A program made the translations under genes and the position numbers. Positions 44,109 through 52,628 of a DNA stretch of 64,000 nucleotides are shown here, piece by piece. Positions within the stretch are counted from its first letter, which is position 1; every line of letters begins with the position of its first letter. Origin of the DNA: Skermanella stibiiresistens SB22 (GTDB lineage Bacteria; Pseudomonadota; Alphaproteobacteria; Azospirillales; Azospirillaceae); the NCBI RefSeq assembly GCF_000576635.1, contig NZ_AVFL01000011.1:124001-188000 (forward strand). The letters run 5' to 3'. The notes beneath the pieces were generated by a model. The model was not told the DNA's origin. It searched no databases and saw only the letters and a list, made by a program, of their open reading frames with translations.

Positions 44109-45175
44109 GGCCTCCTCCCCTGAGTCAGGATCAGCGCCATGAAGAGGGGGATGCCGACCAGGGAGGTGACGATGCCGACCGGCAGGATCAGTCCGGGCAC
44201 GAGATTCTTGCTGGCGATCGAGGCGAGCGACAGCAGCAGGGCGCCGGCCAGCGCGCTGCCCGGCAGATAGAAGCGGTGGTCCTCGCCCAGGGTCAGGCGC
44301 GCGATGTGCGGGCCGACCAGACCGATGAAGCCGATGGTTCCGACGAAGGCGACGGCGGCGGCCGACAGCAGGCTGACCCGCAGCAGCACGCGCAGGCGCA
44401 GCCGCTCGACGGGGATGCCGAAGCTGCGGGCATGGTCGTCGCCTCCTCTCAGCGCCGTCATCGCCCAGACGCTCCGCATCGACAGCGGCACACAGGCGGC
44501 CAGCACCAGGGCAACCACGGCGACCTTCTCCCAGGTCGCGCGGGCCAGGCTGCCCATGGTCCAGAACACCATTTGCTGAAGTGCATCGGTGCTGGCGACG
44601 TATTGGACCAGCCAAAGCAGCGCGTTCATCGCGAACAGCATGGCGATGCCGAACAGGACGACGGTATCGGTGCCGGCGCCGAACCGGCCGGCCAGGGTCT
44701 GGATCAACAGGGTGGCGGCCATGGCGCAGGCGAAGGCGCTGAGCGGGATCAGCCAGGTCTCGTCCAAGCCGGGCACATCCGGCTCCAGCGCCATGGCGAG
44801 CGCCGCGCCCAGGGTGGCGGCGGCCGAGACGCCCAGCGTGAACGGGCTCGCCAAGGGATTGTTGAGCACGGTCTGCATCTCCGCCCCAGCCAGCCCCAGC
44901 GCGGCGCCGACCAGGACCGCCATCACGGCGTAGGGCAGGCGGATGTTCCACAGGATCACGGCTTGGCCGCGCGGCAGGGCGTCGCGGTCGAGCAATCCGG
45001 TCAGGATGTCGGCGACAGGCAGGCCCGATGGACCCGTCGCGACGTCCAGCACCAGCGAGCAGGCCAGCCCCACGGCCAGCAGCCCGATGGCGATCAGCCG
45101 GTTGCGGATGAACCCGCCGTAGAGATCCGCCAGCGAGGCGGACCGCTCCTGGAGCGCTGTCAGGTGGCGGGTCAC
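44105..45175 (-). CDS. Ferric-siderophore ABC permease (FecCD family)
   Basis: 356 aa from GTG at 45175, overlapping the binding-protein stop by GTGA. About ten membrane segments are predicted, with the family signature AGAEMQTVLNNPLASPFTLGVSAAATLGAAL, and GFIGLVGPHIAR ahead of the ATPase-contacting region. Only one FecCD gene is present, so it probably forms a homodimer like BtuC, not a FepD/FepG pair. Confidence 0.94.
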   Translation of the reverse strand: MTRHLTALQERSASLADLYGGFIRNRLIAIGLLAVGLACSLVLDVATGPSGLPVADILTGLLDRDALPRGQAVILWNIRLPYAVMAVLVGAALGLAGAEMQTVLNNPLASPFTLGVSAAATLGAALAMALEPDVPGLDETWLIPLSAFACAMAATLLIQTLAGRFGAGTDTVVLFGIAMLFAMNALLWLVQYVASTDALQQMVFWTMGSLARATWEKVAVVALVLAACVPLSMRSVWAMTALRGGDDHARSFGIPVERLRLRVLLRVSLLSAAAVAFVGTIGFIGLVGPHIARLTLGEDHRFYLPGSALAGALLLSLASIASKNLVPGLILPVGIVTSLVGIPLFMALILTQGRRP

Positions 45176-46290
45176 TTGAGATCCACCCAGTAGGTGCCGG
45201 AATAGGCCACCGGCTGAAACCGGCGGTACAGCGAGCGCAGGGTCCCTTCCGGGTCCAGGTCTGCGAACAGGTCCGGGTGGAACCACTTGGCGAAGATCTG
45301 GACGGCGGCGACGTTGAACGGCGAATTGTAGAAGTGGTGCCAGATCGCGTGCGCCCTGCCCGAGGCGACCGCGTCCAGGTCGGCGATGCCGGGCCGCTTG
45401 AGCGACCGGGCCAGCGTCTCACGGGCGAAGTCCGGTTCCACATCGGGGCCGAGCGCCACCCGCTTCGGCATCTTGCCGGCCCCGGCGGTCGAGCCGATGG
45501 CGGTGGCGAGATAGATGTCCGGCTGGTTCGCCAGCAGGTATTCGAGATTGACGGTGCCGCTGACTCCGGGGACCAGCGCCGTCGCGATGTTGAAGCCGCC
45601 CGCCTGTTCGATGAAGCGGCCGATCATGCCGTTGCCCATGGTGGCGCAGCACTCGTCCGACAGGCCGACGCGGGCTTCGACGAAGACCTTGGGGCGTGTC
45701 GTGACGCCGGCCAGACGGCTGGTCACCAGATCCATCTGGCTCCGATAGTACTCCACGAACTCCGCCGCCTCCCGCTGGCGACCCAGCACCTCGCCCAGCA
45801 GTTCGACGCTGCGCGGCGTGTTGACCAGCGGATCCTTGCGGAAGTCGACGAAGATGACGGGAACGCCGGACGCCTCGAGCTGATCCAGCAATTCCTTGGC
45901 CTTGGGCGAGGGGCTATGGCCCTCGATGCCGAAGATCGCCAGATCGGGCGCCAGGGCGAGGGCCTTTTCGGCCCCGAAGCTGTCCGGTCCCGCCTGCCCG
46001 ACGGGCGTCACCTCCGCCAGTTCGGGAAACCGTTGGAGCCACGCCTGATAACTCGCGGGATCGAGAAGGGCGAACTCGCCCATCATCCCAACGACGCGCC
46101 GCACCGGATCGTCACGGTCCAGGATGGCCAGCGCTGGCAGGTAGCGGCCCTCGCCCAGGATGACGCGTTCCACCTTTGCCGGAACCGCGACGTGGCGCCC
46201 GGCGATATCGGTGACCTCGACCGCCCCCACCGGCCGCGCGTAGGCGAGCGGCAGCAGTAAGCCGAGGATCAGCAGCGTCTTCCCGATCAT
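45172..46290 (-). CDS. Iron-siderophore ABC transporter substrate-binding protein
   Basis: 372 aa, class III (BtuF/FecB-like) binding protein. The signal peptide is MIGKTLLILGLLLPLAYARPVGA without a lipobox, so a soluble periplasmic protein. Features are VTDIAGRHVAVPAKVERVIL, LALAPDLAIFGIEGHSP and SGVPVIFVDFRKDPLVNT. Near the middle a CC pair occurs in SDECCATMGNG. Start at the ATG 46290 with AAGG upstream. It lies 54 bp after the TonB receptor gene. Confidence 0.92.
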   Translation of the reverse strand: MIGKTLLILGLLLPLAYARPVGAVEVTDIAGRHVAVPAKVERVILGEGRYLPALAILDRDDPVRRVVGMMGEFALLDPASYQAWLQRFPELAEVTPVGQAGPDSFGAEKALALAPDLAIFGIEGHSPSPKAKELLDQLEASGVPVIFVDFRKDPLVNTPRSVELLGEVLGRQREAAEFVEYYRSQMDLVTSRLAGVTTRPKVFVEARVGLSDECCATMGNGMIGRFIEQAGGFNIATALVPGVSGTVNLEYLLANQPDIYLATAIGSTAGAGKMPKRVALGPDVEPDFARETLARSLKRPGIADLDAVASGRAHAIWHHFYNSPFNVAAVQIFAKWFHPDLFADLDPEGTLRSLYRRFQPVAYSGTYWVDLK

Positions 46291-46344
46291 GTCATGAGCC
46301 TTGCGATGTGCTTGTCTGGGAATGTTTTGACTTGTGGATGACCG

Positions 46345-48513
46345 TCAGAGCTTGGCGGCGACCTTGAGCCAGTAGCTGCGTGGCTCGCCGTAGTAGTTGA
46401 ACAATGTCGATCCAGCCGTCCGGGAGTAGTATTCCTTGTCGAGGATGTTGTTGACCGACAGGGTGGCGCTGACGTTCTTGGTCAGGTCATAGCCGATCTG
46501 GGCGTCGAACAAGGCGTAGGCGTCCTGCGTCCAGCGGGTGGCGCCGGATTGGGCGTAATAGCTGCTGACGGCCTTGGCGCCGGCTCCGACGCTGAAGCCA
46601 TCCAGCGGTCCCTCGCCGAAATCGTATGTCGTCCACAGGTTGAAGGTGTGCTTGGGAGTCCAGGTGTTGAAAACCTGACCGACCTGCGCCGGCGTGCCCA
46701 CCAGGTATTCGCTCAGCAGATAGGAATAGCTGGAGAAGATGTTCCAGCCCGGCAGCGGCGAGCCGCCGACCTCCAACTCGATGCCCTTGGATTCGACCTC
46801 GCCGGCCGCGGTGGAGAAGCCGGGGGTGGCGGGGTTGGCGACGGGCCGGTTGGTGTCCTTGGTGCGGAAGAAGCCGATGCTGCTGGTCAAGTCACCATCC
46901 AGGAACTCACCTTTCAGGCCGATCTCGAACTGTTCCCCCTTGCGCGGATCGAGCGGCTTGCCGTTGCTGGCCAGTGTGGTCTGCGGTTGGAAGATCTCGG
47001 TGAAGCTGGCATAGGCCGAGAAGTTCTTGGTCAGGTCGTAGATCAGGCCAAGCTGGGGCGTGAACTCGCCATCGACCTCGACTTCGGATACCGCGTTGGT
47101 GATCAGGTTGGTCGTTTCGAGGTTGTAGTAGCTGAGACGGCCGCCAAGGATCGCGGTCACGGGGGTGATCGGCTTGACCCGGAGCTGGGCGTAGCCGGCG
47201 TATTGCTCCGGCACGTTCCGGGTCCGGAGGGTGTTCCGGATGGTCGGTTCGGCCAGATTGCTGGTGGGGTTGAAGACGTTGACGGTGCCGGGCACGGTGG
47301 CGGTCCCCTGACCCAGTTCCTGGTCGTACCGGCGATAGTCGGCGCCGACCGTGACGTTGTGGGTTTGGCCGAACAGGTCGAAGGGCCGGCTGACATGGAC
47401 ATCGGCCGCCAGCGATTCCTCCTCGTACTGGCGCGCCAGCGCCGTCATCGTGACGGTGTTGGTGACGGGATTCACGAAGCTGCCGGCATAGGCGTATTTG
47501 AAATCGACGTCACGATCGACGAAGCGGACGGCGGCGCGCGCCTCGCCTCCATCGTCGAAGCGATGCTCCAGGTCGATCATCGCCTCGTTGGACGAATTGT
47601 CGAAGCGGTTCCAATCGGCGCCGATGAAGGTCGAGCGGCTGACATCCAGCAGTCGGCCATCGGCGTAGGAGGGCAGGCCGTTGAACGGCGTGATGTCCTT
47701 GACCTCCCGCGACACGACGAAGGAGAGCGTCGTCTGTTCGGTCAGATCCAGCTCGACCGTGCCGTAGCCGACCTTTCCCGCGTTATGGGTGGTGTCGATG
47801 AAGGTGTCGCGGTCGGTGAACACGCCGACCGCCCGCGCCCGCGCCTTGCCAGACTCGACGAGTGGACCGGTCACGTCCGCTTCGGCGCGGTAACTGTTCC
47901 ACGAGCCGGCCGTTCCCGATCCGCTGGCGGAGAAGGTGCCGAGCGCCCGCTTGCGGGCGAGGTTGACGGTTCCGCCCGGCTCACCGGTCCCGGAGAACAG
48001 GCCGGCGGGGCCGCGCAGCACCTCGATCCGATCGAAAGGCGCCAGATCCGGCTGGGTGCCGTAGACGCTGGACAGGGGCGACGGCAATCCGTCCACCATA
48101 TACGCGTCGAGCTCGTAGCCGCGCGAGAAGATGCTGGAGCGCCCGTGATCGTTGGTCAGGATGGTCGTGCCGGTCGCCCGCCGAAGGGCGTCCTCCAGCC
48201 GCGTCATGTTTTGGTCCTCGATGCGCTGGCGGGTGACCACGGTGACGGACTGCGGAATATCGCGGAGGCTGACCGGCCCCTTGGACCCGACCGACGCGAC
48301 TGGGCTGGTGTATGAGCGCGTCGCCTCGGTGCTGGCCGCGGCGTTCGCCGAGCCACCGCGGCCTTCGACGGTCAAGGGATCGAGCGTCACCGTGCCGCCC
48401 GCCTCGGCGGACGGATTTGCGGTCGTGGCATTCTCAGCCGCCCAGGACTGACCGACCGAACCGGCCGACACCAGCGCCGCCGCCAAACCAAATCGCACCC
48501 AAACAGTCTTCAT
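46345..48513 (-). CDS. TonB-dependent siderophore receptor
   Basis: 722 aa from the ATG at 48513 (MKTVWVRFGLAAALV, signal peptide to about AENA). A TonB-box-like TLDPLTV precedes the plug: RDIPQSVTVVTRQRIEDQNM, then DHGRSSIFSRGYELDAYMVDG and IEVLRGPAGLFSGTGEPGGTVNLARKR. The remaining ~500 residues form the 22-strand barrel, ending RSYWLKVAAKL (Leu, not the usual terminal Phe). There is no N-terminal STN signalling domain between signal and TonB box, so it is not a FecA/FpvA-type transducer. A Fur-box-like palindrome lies 48 bp upstream of the start. Confidence 0.95.
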   Translation of the reverse strand: MKTVWVRFGLAAALVSAGSVGQSWAAENATTANPSAEAGGTVTLDPLTVEGRGGSANAAASTEATRSYTSPVASVGSKGPVSLRDIPQSVTVVTRQRIEDQNMTRLEDALRRATGTTILTNDHGRSSIFSRGYELDAYMVDGLPSPLSSVYGTQPDLAPFDRIEVLRGPAGLFSGTGEPGGTVNLARKRALGTFSASGSGTAGSWNSYRAEADVTGPLVESGKARARAVGVFTDRDTFIDTTHNAGKVGYGTVELDLTEQTTLSFVVSREVKDITPFNGLPSYADGRLLDVSRSTFIGADWNRFDNSSNEAMIDLEHRFDDGGEARAAVRFVDRDVDFKYAYAGSFVNPVTNTVTMTALARQYEEESLAADVHVSRPFDLFGQTHNVTVGADYRRYDQELGQGTATVPGTVNVFNPTSNLAEPTIRNTLRTRNVPEQYAGYAQLRVKPITPVTAILGGRLSYYNLETTNLITNAVSEVEVDGEFTPQLGLIYDLTKNFSAYASFTEIFQPQTTLASNGKPLDPRKGEQFEIGLKGEFLDGDLTSSIGFFRTKDTNRPVANPATPGFSTAAGEVESKGIELEVGGSPLPGWNIFSSYSYLLSEYLVGTPAQVGQVFNTWTPKHTFNLWTTYDFGEGPLDGFSVGAGAKAVSSYYAQSGATRWTQDAYALFDAQIGYDLTKNVSATLSVNNILDKEYYSRTAGSTLFNYYGEPRSYWLKVAAKL

Positions 48514-48560
48514 CGCGGCATAAACCTTCTTTGGTCCATCATTCCCGAACACGAAATGGT

Positions 48561-48579
48561 GCAAATGACTATCATTCTT
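48561..48579. promoter_or_regulatory. Putative Fur box upstream of the TonB receptor
   Basis: On the minus strand it reads AAGAATGATAGTCATTTGC, with a perfect AATGA-TAG-TCATT palindrome at its centre. It matches 14 of 19 positions of the classical Fur consensus (GATAATGATAATCATTATC, either orientation). It lies between the sigma gene and the receptor start, where a promoter of the receptor would be expected. The regulator could also be another iron-responsive protein; alphaproteobacteria often use RirA and Irr as well. Confidence 0.6.
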
Positions 48580-48668
48580 AACTGACGTTCGAGGATCGGC
48601 TTCACGACAGTGTTATTTTTTGGTGTTCGCTTTTTTCCCGCCGTGGATCAGGGGCGCGCTTTGGGCGG

Positions 48669-49175
48669 TCAGTGCGCCTTGTGGCAGCGCTGGCAGTGGC
48701 GGATCGCCCGCATGATGTGCTTGGACACCATGCTGGAAGAGACGCCGAGACGATCAGCCACCTCCGCGTGGGTCATCCCATCGACGCGGCTCAGCAGCAA
48801 CGACGCCCGGCAGCTTTCCGGCAGATCATCCAGGGCGTTCCGCAGCCGCGCCATGCGCTGCCGTGATTCCAGCGCGGCCTCGGGCGAGGGCTGTGGGTCG
48901 GCGAGATGGTTGGCCATGTCCTCCAGCACGGCATGTTCGCCGCGCCGCCGGTCGCGGCGGCCGACATCCGCCGCCAGATTGATCACGATGCGGCAGAGGA
49001 AGGATTTGGGGCAGTCTATCCGCGAGCCGTCCGCCGTGTTCGCCATGTCCGCGTACCGGATGAAGGCCTCTTGCACCACATCGGCGGCCACGTCATGGCG
49101 GCCCACCCGGCGGTAGGCGAGGGTGCGCAGCTCGGTGTGGTGTTGGCGGTACAAGGCGTCGAGACGGTCGGTCAT
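48669..49175 (-). CDS. ECF RNA polymerase sigma factor, FecI/PvdS-type
   Basis: 168 aa. Region 2 is LAYRRVGRHDVAADVVQEAFIRYADM and region 4 is LPESCRASLLLSRVDGMTHAEVADRLG followed by the recognition helix SSSMVSKHIMRAIRHC. Length and sequence fit iron-starvation sigma factors. No FecR-type anti-sigma gene accompanies it, and the receptor downstream lacks a signalling domain, so control is likely at the level of transcription through the Fur-like site 77 bp upstream. Its targets probably include the receptor-to-entA operon that starts 155 bp downstream. Confidence 0.92.
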   Translation of the reverse strand: MTDRLDALYRQHHTELRTLAYRRVGRHDVAADVVQEAFIRYADMANTADGSRIDCPKSFLCRIVINLAADVGRRDRRRGEHAVLEDMANHLADPQPSPEAALESRQRMARLRNALDDLPESCRASLLLSRVDGMTHAEVADRLGVSSSMVSKHIMRAIRHCQRCHKAH

Positions 49176-49251
49176 GGTGGTCCAGTGCCGGCGTAGGGGT
49201 GGCAGTCCGCATATCGCGATCGAAACGCGAGGCGATTTTTTGGATCCTATT

Positions 49252-49270
49252 GATTGTAAGAATCATTCTC
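49252..49270. promoter_or_regulatory. Putative Fur box upstream of the ECF sigma gene
   Basis: GATTGTAAGAATCATTCTC matches 14 of 19 positions of the Fur consensus and holds a perfect AGAAT-C-ATTCT palindrome. It lies 77 bp upstream of the sigma start on the minus strand and 126 bp upstream of the divergent radical-SAM gene. It would place the sigma gene, and through it the operon, under iron repression. Confidence 0.65.
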
Positions 49271-49395
49271 AAAGCACTTTTGGCACCTTGGTCAACCTGC
49301 CGCACCACGGGTGGCTAGATCGAATACTGGGATACTCCCCTTGACCAACCCGGAGATCGAACTAGAACAATATGTGAACAATGACGGGTGGATCC

Positions 49396-50619
49396 GTGGA
49401 ACTGCGCGAGAAGTTGGAGATTTTGGCCGATGCCGCCAAGTACGACGCGTCCTGCGCGTCGAGCGGTTCGGATCGCAAGACCTCGGCCGGGACGAAGAAC
49501 GGCATCGGCTCGACCGAGGGCATGGGGATCTGCCACGCCTATGCTCCGGATGGCCGCTGCATTTCCCTTCTGAAGATCCTGCTGACCAATTTCTGCGTCT
49601 ATGACTGCCTCTATTGCGTCAACCGGCGGTCGAGCAATGTCCGGCGCGCCCGGTTCACCCCGGAGGAGGTCGTCAGGCTCACCCTCGGCTTTTACCGCCG
49701 CAACTACATCGAGGGCTTGTTCCTCAGTTCGGGCATCATCCAAAGTCCCGATCACACGATGGAACAGCTGATCCGGGTCGCCCGGATGCTGCGGGTGGAC
49801 CATGGCTTCCGCGGCTATATCCACTTGAAGACGATCCCCGACGCCTCGCCCGACCTGCTGACGGAGGCGGGGCTGTACGCCGACCGGCTGAGCATCAACA
49901 TCGAACTGCCGGCCGAACAATCGCTCGACCGCTTGGCACCGGAGAAGGACGCCGGCGCCATCCGTCGATCGATGGGCCGGCTGCGGCTGCGGATCGAGGA
50001 GGCCAAGTCCAGCCCGAAGGAGCCCCGTTTCGCTCCCGGCGGGCAGAGCACGCAGATGATCGTCGGAGCGGACGAGACCGACGACCAGGGCATCCTCGCC
50101 ACCAGCGACCGGCTTTACACCGGCTATCGCCTGCGGCGTGTCTATTACTCCGCCTTCAGCCCGATCCCCGATAGCAGTTCAAGCCTGCCGCCGGGAGCGC
50201 CGCCGCTGATGCGGGAGCACCGGCTCTATCAAGCCGACTGGCTGATGCGTTTCTACGGCTTCGACGCCGGAGAGATCGTGCCCTCGGGTGGGTTGCTCGA
50301 TCTCCAGATCGATCCGAAACTCGCCTGGGCTTTGGTCAACCGCCACCTCTTCCCGGTCGACGTCAACAAGGCCGACCGGGAGAGCCTGTTGCGGGTGCCG
50401 GGCATGGGGGTGAGGACGGTCGACCGCCTGCTTTCGATCCGGCGTCACAAGGCGGTTCGGATGGAGGATTTGGGGCGATTGCGCGTCCAGCTTTCCAAGG
50501 TGGCTCCCTTCGTCACGACCGCCGATCCGCAAATCGGCCGCTCGTTGCTGGACCGCGTCGACCTGCGCCAGCGACTGGCACCGAAGCCGGCGCAGCTCAG
50601 CCTGCCGCTGCTGGCCTGA
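49396..50619 (+). CDS. Radical SAM protein with C-terminal HhH, putative DNA modification/repair
   Basis: 407 aa from GTG at 49396 (MELREKLEILADAAKYDASC, the usual beginning of the family; an ATG at 49381 is possible). The [4Fe-4S] cluster motif CxxxCxxC is C67, C71, C74 in NFCVYDCLYCVNRR. A TIM-barrel follows (FLSSGIIQSPDHTMEQLI, YIHLKTIPDAS, LSINIELP). Residues ~315-365 form a helix-hairpin-helix: VDVNKADRESLLRVPGMGVR and RMEDLGRLRV, typical of DNA binding. The family is known as 'putative DNA modification/repair radical SAM protein'; its reaction is not established. It sits 12 bp before the DUF4130-UdgX gene, its usual partner. Confidence 0.93.
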   Translation: MELREKLEILADAAKYDASCASSGSDRKTSAGTKNGIGSTEGMGICHAYAPDGRCISLLKILLTNFCVYDCLYCVNRRSSNVRRARFTPEEVVRLTLGFYRRNYIEGLFLSSGIIQSPDHTMEQLIRVARMLRVDHGFRGYIHLKTIPDASPDLLTEAGLYADRLSINIELPAEQSLDRLAPEKDAGAIRRSMGRLRLRIEEAKSSPKEPRFAPGGQSTQMIVGADETDDQGILATSDRLYTGYRLRRVYYSAFSPIPDSSSSLPPGAPPLMREHRLYQADWLMRFYGFDAGEIVPSGGLLDLQIDPKLAWALVNRHLFPVDVNKADRESLLRVPGMGVRTVDRLLSIRRHKAVRMEDLGRLRVQLSKVAPFVTTADPQIGRSLLDRVDLRQRLAPKPAQLSLPLLA

Positions 50620-50631
50620 CGGGTCTCGGGC

Positions 50632-52038
50632 ATGCACGCGGTCGATCTCGCCCACCCCGTCGACTACGAGGGTTGGCGCGCCGCCGCCCGTCGGCTGGTG
50701 CTGGCCGATGCCCGGCCGGAGTCGGTCGATTGGCGTGTCGGGCCCCAGACAGGATTGTTCGGTGACCCGTCGGCGGTCCCGGCCATTCCCGCGGTGTCGC
50801 GGAACCGGGAGTTCTCGGTTCCGCGCGACTTCCTGGATTTGGCCGAGACGATCACCTGCCATCGTGATCCGGCGCGCTTCGCCCTGCTCTACAGCCTGCT
50901 GTGGCGTCTGACCCATGGGGAGCCCAAGCTGCTCGACATCGTGTCGGATCGGGAGGTCAGCCGGGCCGAGGCGATGGCACGGGCGATCCGCCGGGACATC
51001 CACAAGATGCACGCCTTCGTCCGCTTCCGGGAGCGGGAAGGGCATTACCTGGCGTGGTTCGAACCCGATCATTTCATCGTGGAACGCGCGGCGCCGTTCT
51101 TCGCCCGCCGGTTCGCCAACATGGACTGGTCGATCCTGACCCCAGACCGAAGCGTCCACTGGGATGGCGAGACGCTTCACTTCACGCCTGGAGCCAGCAA
51201 GGCGGATGTTCCGGACGACGACGCGCTGGAGGATTACTGGCGCAGCTACTATTCCAGCATCTTCAACCCGGCGCGTCTCAAGATCGAAGCCATGAAATCG
51301 GAGATGCCGCGCAAGTACTGGCACAACCTGCCGGAGGCGCGGATGATCCGTCCGCTGATCCGAGACGCCGGGCGCCGCGTCGCGGAGATGGCCGAGCGTG
51401 GCGCGACCTCGCCCTCGCCGAAATCCGAGCGCTGGGCCCTCGCGACCGTTCCCGAGCCCACACCGGAAAGCGGACTCGACAACTGCCGCCGCTGTTCGCT
51501 GTGGCGGAACGCGACCCAGGCGGTGCCGGGTGAGGGGCCTATGGGAGCGCGGCTGATGCTGGTCGGCGAACAGCCCGGCGATCAGGAGGATCTGGCGGGC
51601 CGCGCCTTCGTCGGCCCGGCCGGGCAACTGCTGGACCGAGCGATGGTCGACGCCGGCATCACGCGGGCGGACTGCTATGTCACCAATGCCGTCAAGCACT
51701 TCAAGTTCACGCCGCGCGGCAAGCGCCGCATCCACCAGAAGCCCGACGTCTCCGAGGTCGAGCACTGCCGCTGGTGGCTGACGGAGGAGGTCGCGGCGGT
51801 CCGTCCCCGTCTGATCGTGGCCCTGGGAGCCACGGCGGGAAGGGCTCTGCTGCGCCGGGACGTGGCGGTCCAGCGGGAACGCGGCGCGATCCTTCGGCTT
51901 GGCGGGGGCGGCTCGCTGCTGCTGACGGTTCACCCGTCGTACCTTCTGCGGTTGCCCGATCCCGCCGCCAAGGTCTTGGAATATGACAAGTTCGTCGCCG
52001 ACTTGAGGACCGCTACCACCTATGCGATGTCCGCGTGA
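50632..52038 (+). CDS. DUF4130-UdgX fusion, uracil-DNA glycosylase superfamily
   Basis: 468 aa. Residues ~1-250 are the DUF4130 (TIGR03915) domain: LLYSLLWRLTHGEPKLLDI, RRDIHKMHAFVRFRE, GHYLAWFEPDHFIVERAAPFF and SEMPRKYWHNLPEA. Residues ~275-468 are UdgX, a family 4-like Fe-S uracil-DNA glycosylase: CRRCSLW, LVGEQPGDQEDLAGRAFVGPAG, and the UdgX-specific loop GKRRIHQKPD (K364-H368), whose histidine forms a covalent bond with uracil-excised DNA in characterised UdgX, then VTVHPSYLLR-like LLTVHPSYLLRL. Downstream partner of the radical SAM gene. Strong assignment; the combined role of the pair is unknown. Confidence 0.95.
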   Translation: MHAVDLAHPVDYEGWRAAARRLVLADARPESVDWRVGPQTGLFGDPSAVPAIPAVSRNREFSVPRDFLDLAETITCHRDPARFALLYSLLWRLTHGEPKLLDIVSDREVSRAEAMARAIRRDIHKMHAFVRFREREGHYLAWFEPDHFIVERAAPFFARRFANMDWSILTPDRSVHWDGETLHFTPGASKADVPDDDALEDYWRSYYSSIFNPARLKIEAMKSEMPRKYWHNLPEARMIRPLIRDAGRRVAEMAERGATSPSPKSERWALATVPEPTPESGLDNCRRCSLWRNATQAVPGEGPMGARLMLVGEQPGDQEDLAGRAFVGPAGQLLDRAMVDAGITRADCYVTNAVKHFKFTPRGKRRIHQKPDVSEVEHCRWWLTEEVAAVRPRLIVALGATAGRALLRRDVAVQRERGAILRLGGGGSLLLTVHPSYLLRLPDPAAKVLEYDKFVADLRTATTYAMSA

Positions 52039-52082
52039 GCCCCGTTGGATGGCATTCTCCAACCATCCCAGGGAGATGTACG

Positions 52083-52313
52083 ATGCGACCGCGCAATGGT
52101 TTGATGGTGATGACCGAGGACGATCGCCGCCGTCTGCTCGATCGGCTGGAACGGCTGGGCGAACAGAAGGTGCGGCTGATGTCCGGTGTCGACTGCGTAC
52201 GCTTCTTCGGCAACTGGCAGGCCGCGGAATTGGTCGAGGAATGGCTTGAGTTCAAGTCCGTCGAGCGCCAGGAGCAGACCGGATTGCTGGGGCGGCTGTT
52301 TGGCAGACGGTGA
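52083..52313 (+). CDS. Small hypothetical protein
   Basis: 76 aa from the ATG at 52083, with GGGAG 7 bases upstream. Mostly helical and charged: MTEDDRRRLLDRLERLGEQKVRLMSG, then FFGNWQAAELVEEWLEF and a basic, amphipathic end GLLGRLFGRR. No family recognised. It lies 44 bp after udgX and may be co-transcribed. Confidence 0.65.
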   Translation: MRPRNGLMVMTEDDRRRLLDRLERLGEQKVRLMSGVDCVRFFGNWQAAELVEEWLEFKSVERQEQTGLLGRLFGRR

Positions 52314-52628
52314 GGAGTACGCCGCGTACGGACGGACCGATTGACGGCGACTCTTTCGCACCCGTGGGAAATATAGCCAGTCAAGAGTACAGGAAGCGGT
52401 ACTATCCCTTCCCGTCGACCCGTTGTGACGCTACTATGTCAAATTCCGGTTTGCGGCGCCGGGATTGAACATTACCTGATCGCCGTATGTTTCAAACGAA
52501 CCATGTCACTGTCCTTGAAGGCCATGAGCCCCGACGCCGAGCTTGGCGCCGCGAGAAGATAAAAGGCTGACGATATTGGCCGAAGATTTAGTCAGCGCCG
52601 GGCGTGATGCCGGCGCGGAGATGCGCAG
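52314..52628. other. Intergenic stretch, promoter region of pcs
   Basis: 315 bases with lower GC than the surroundings. A TTGAAC (52465) and TATGTT pair with 15-base spacing is only a weak sigma-70-like candidate. Near 52534-52553 and 52597-52614 short GC-rich imperfect inverted repeats occur. No RNA gene or convincing ORF. Confidence 0.4.
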
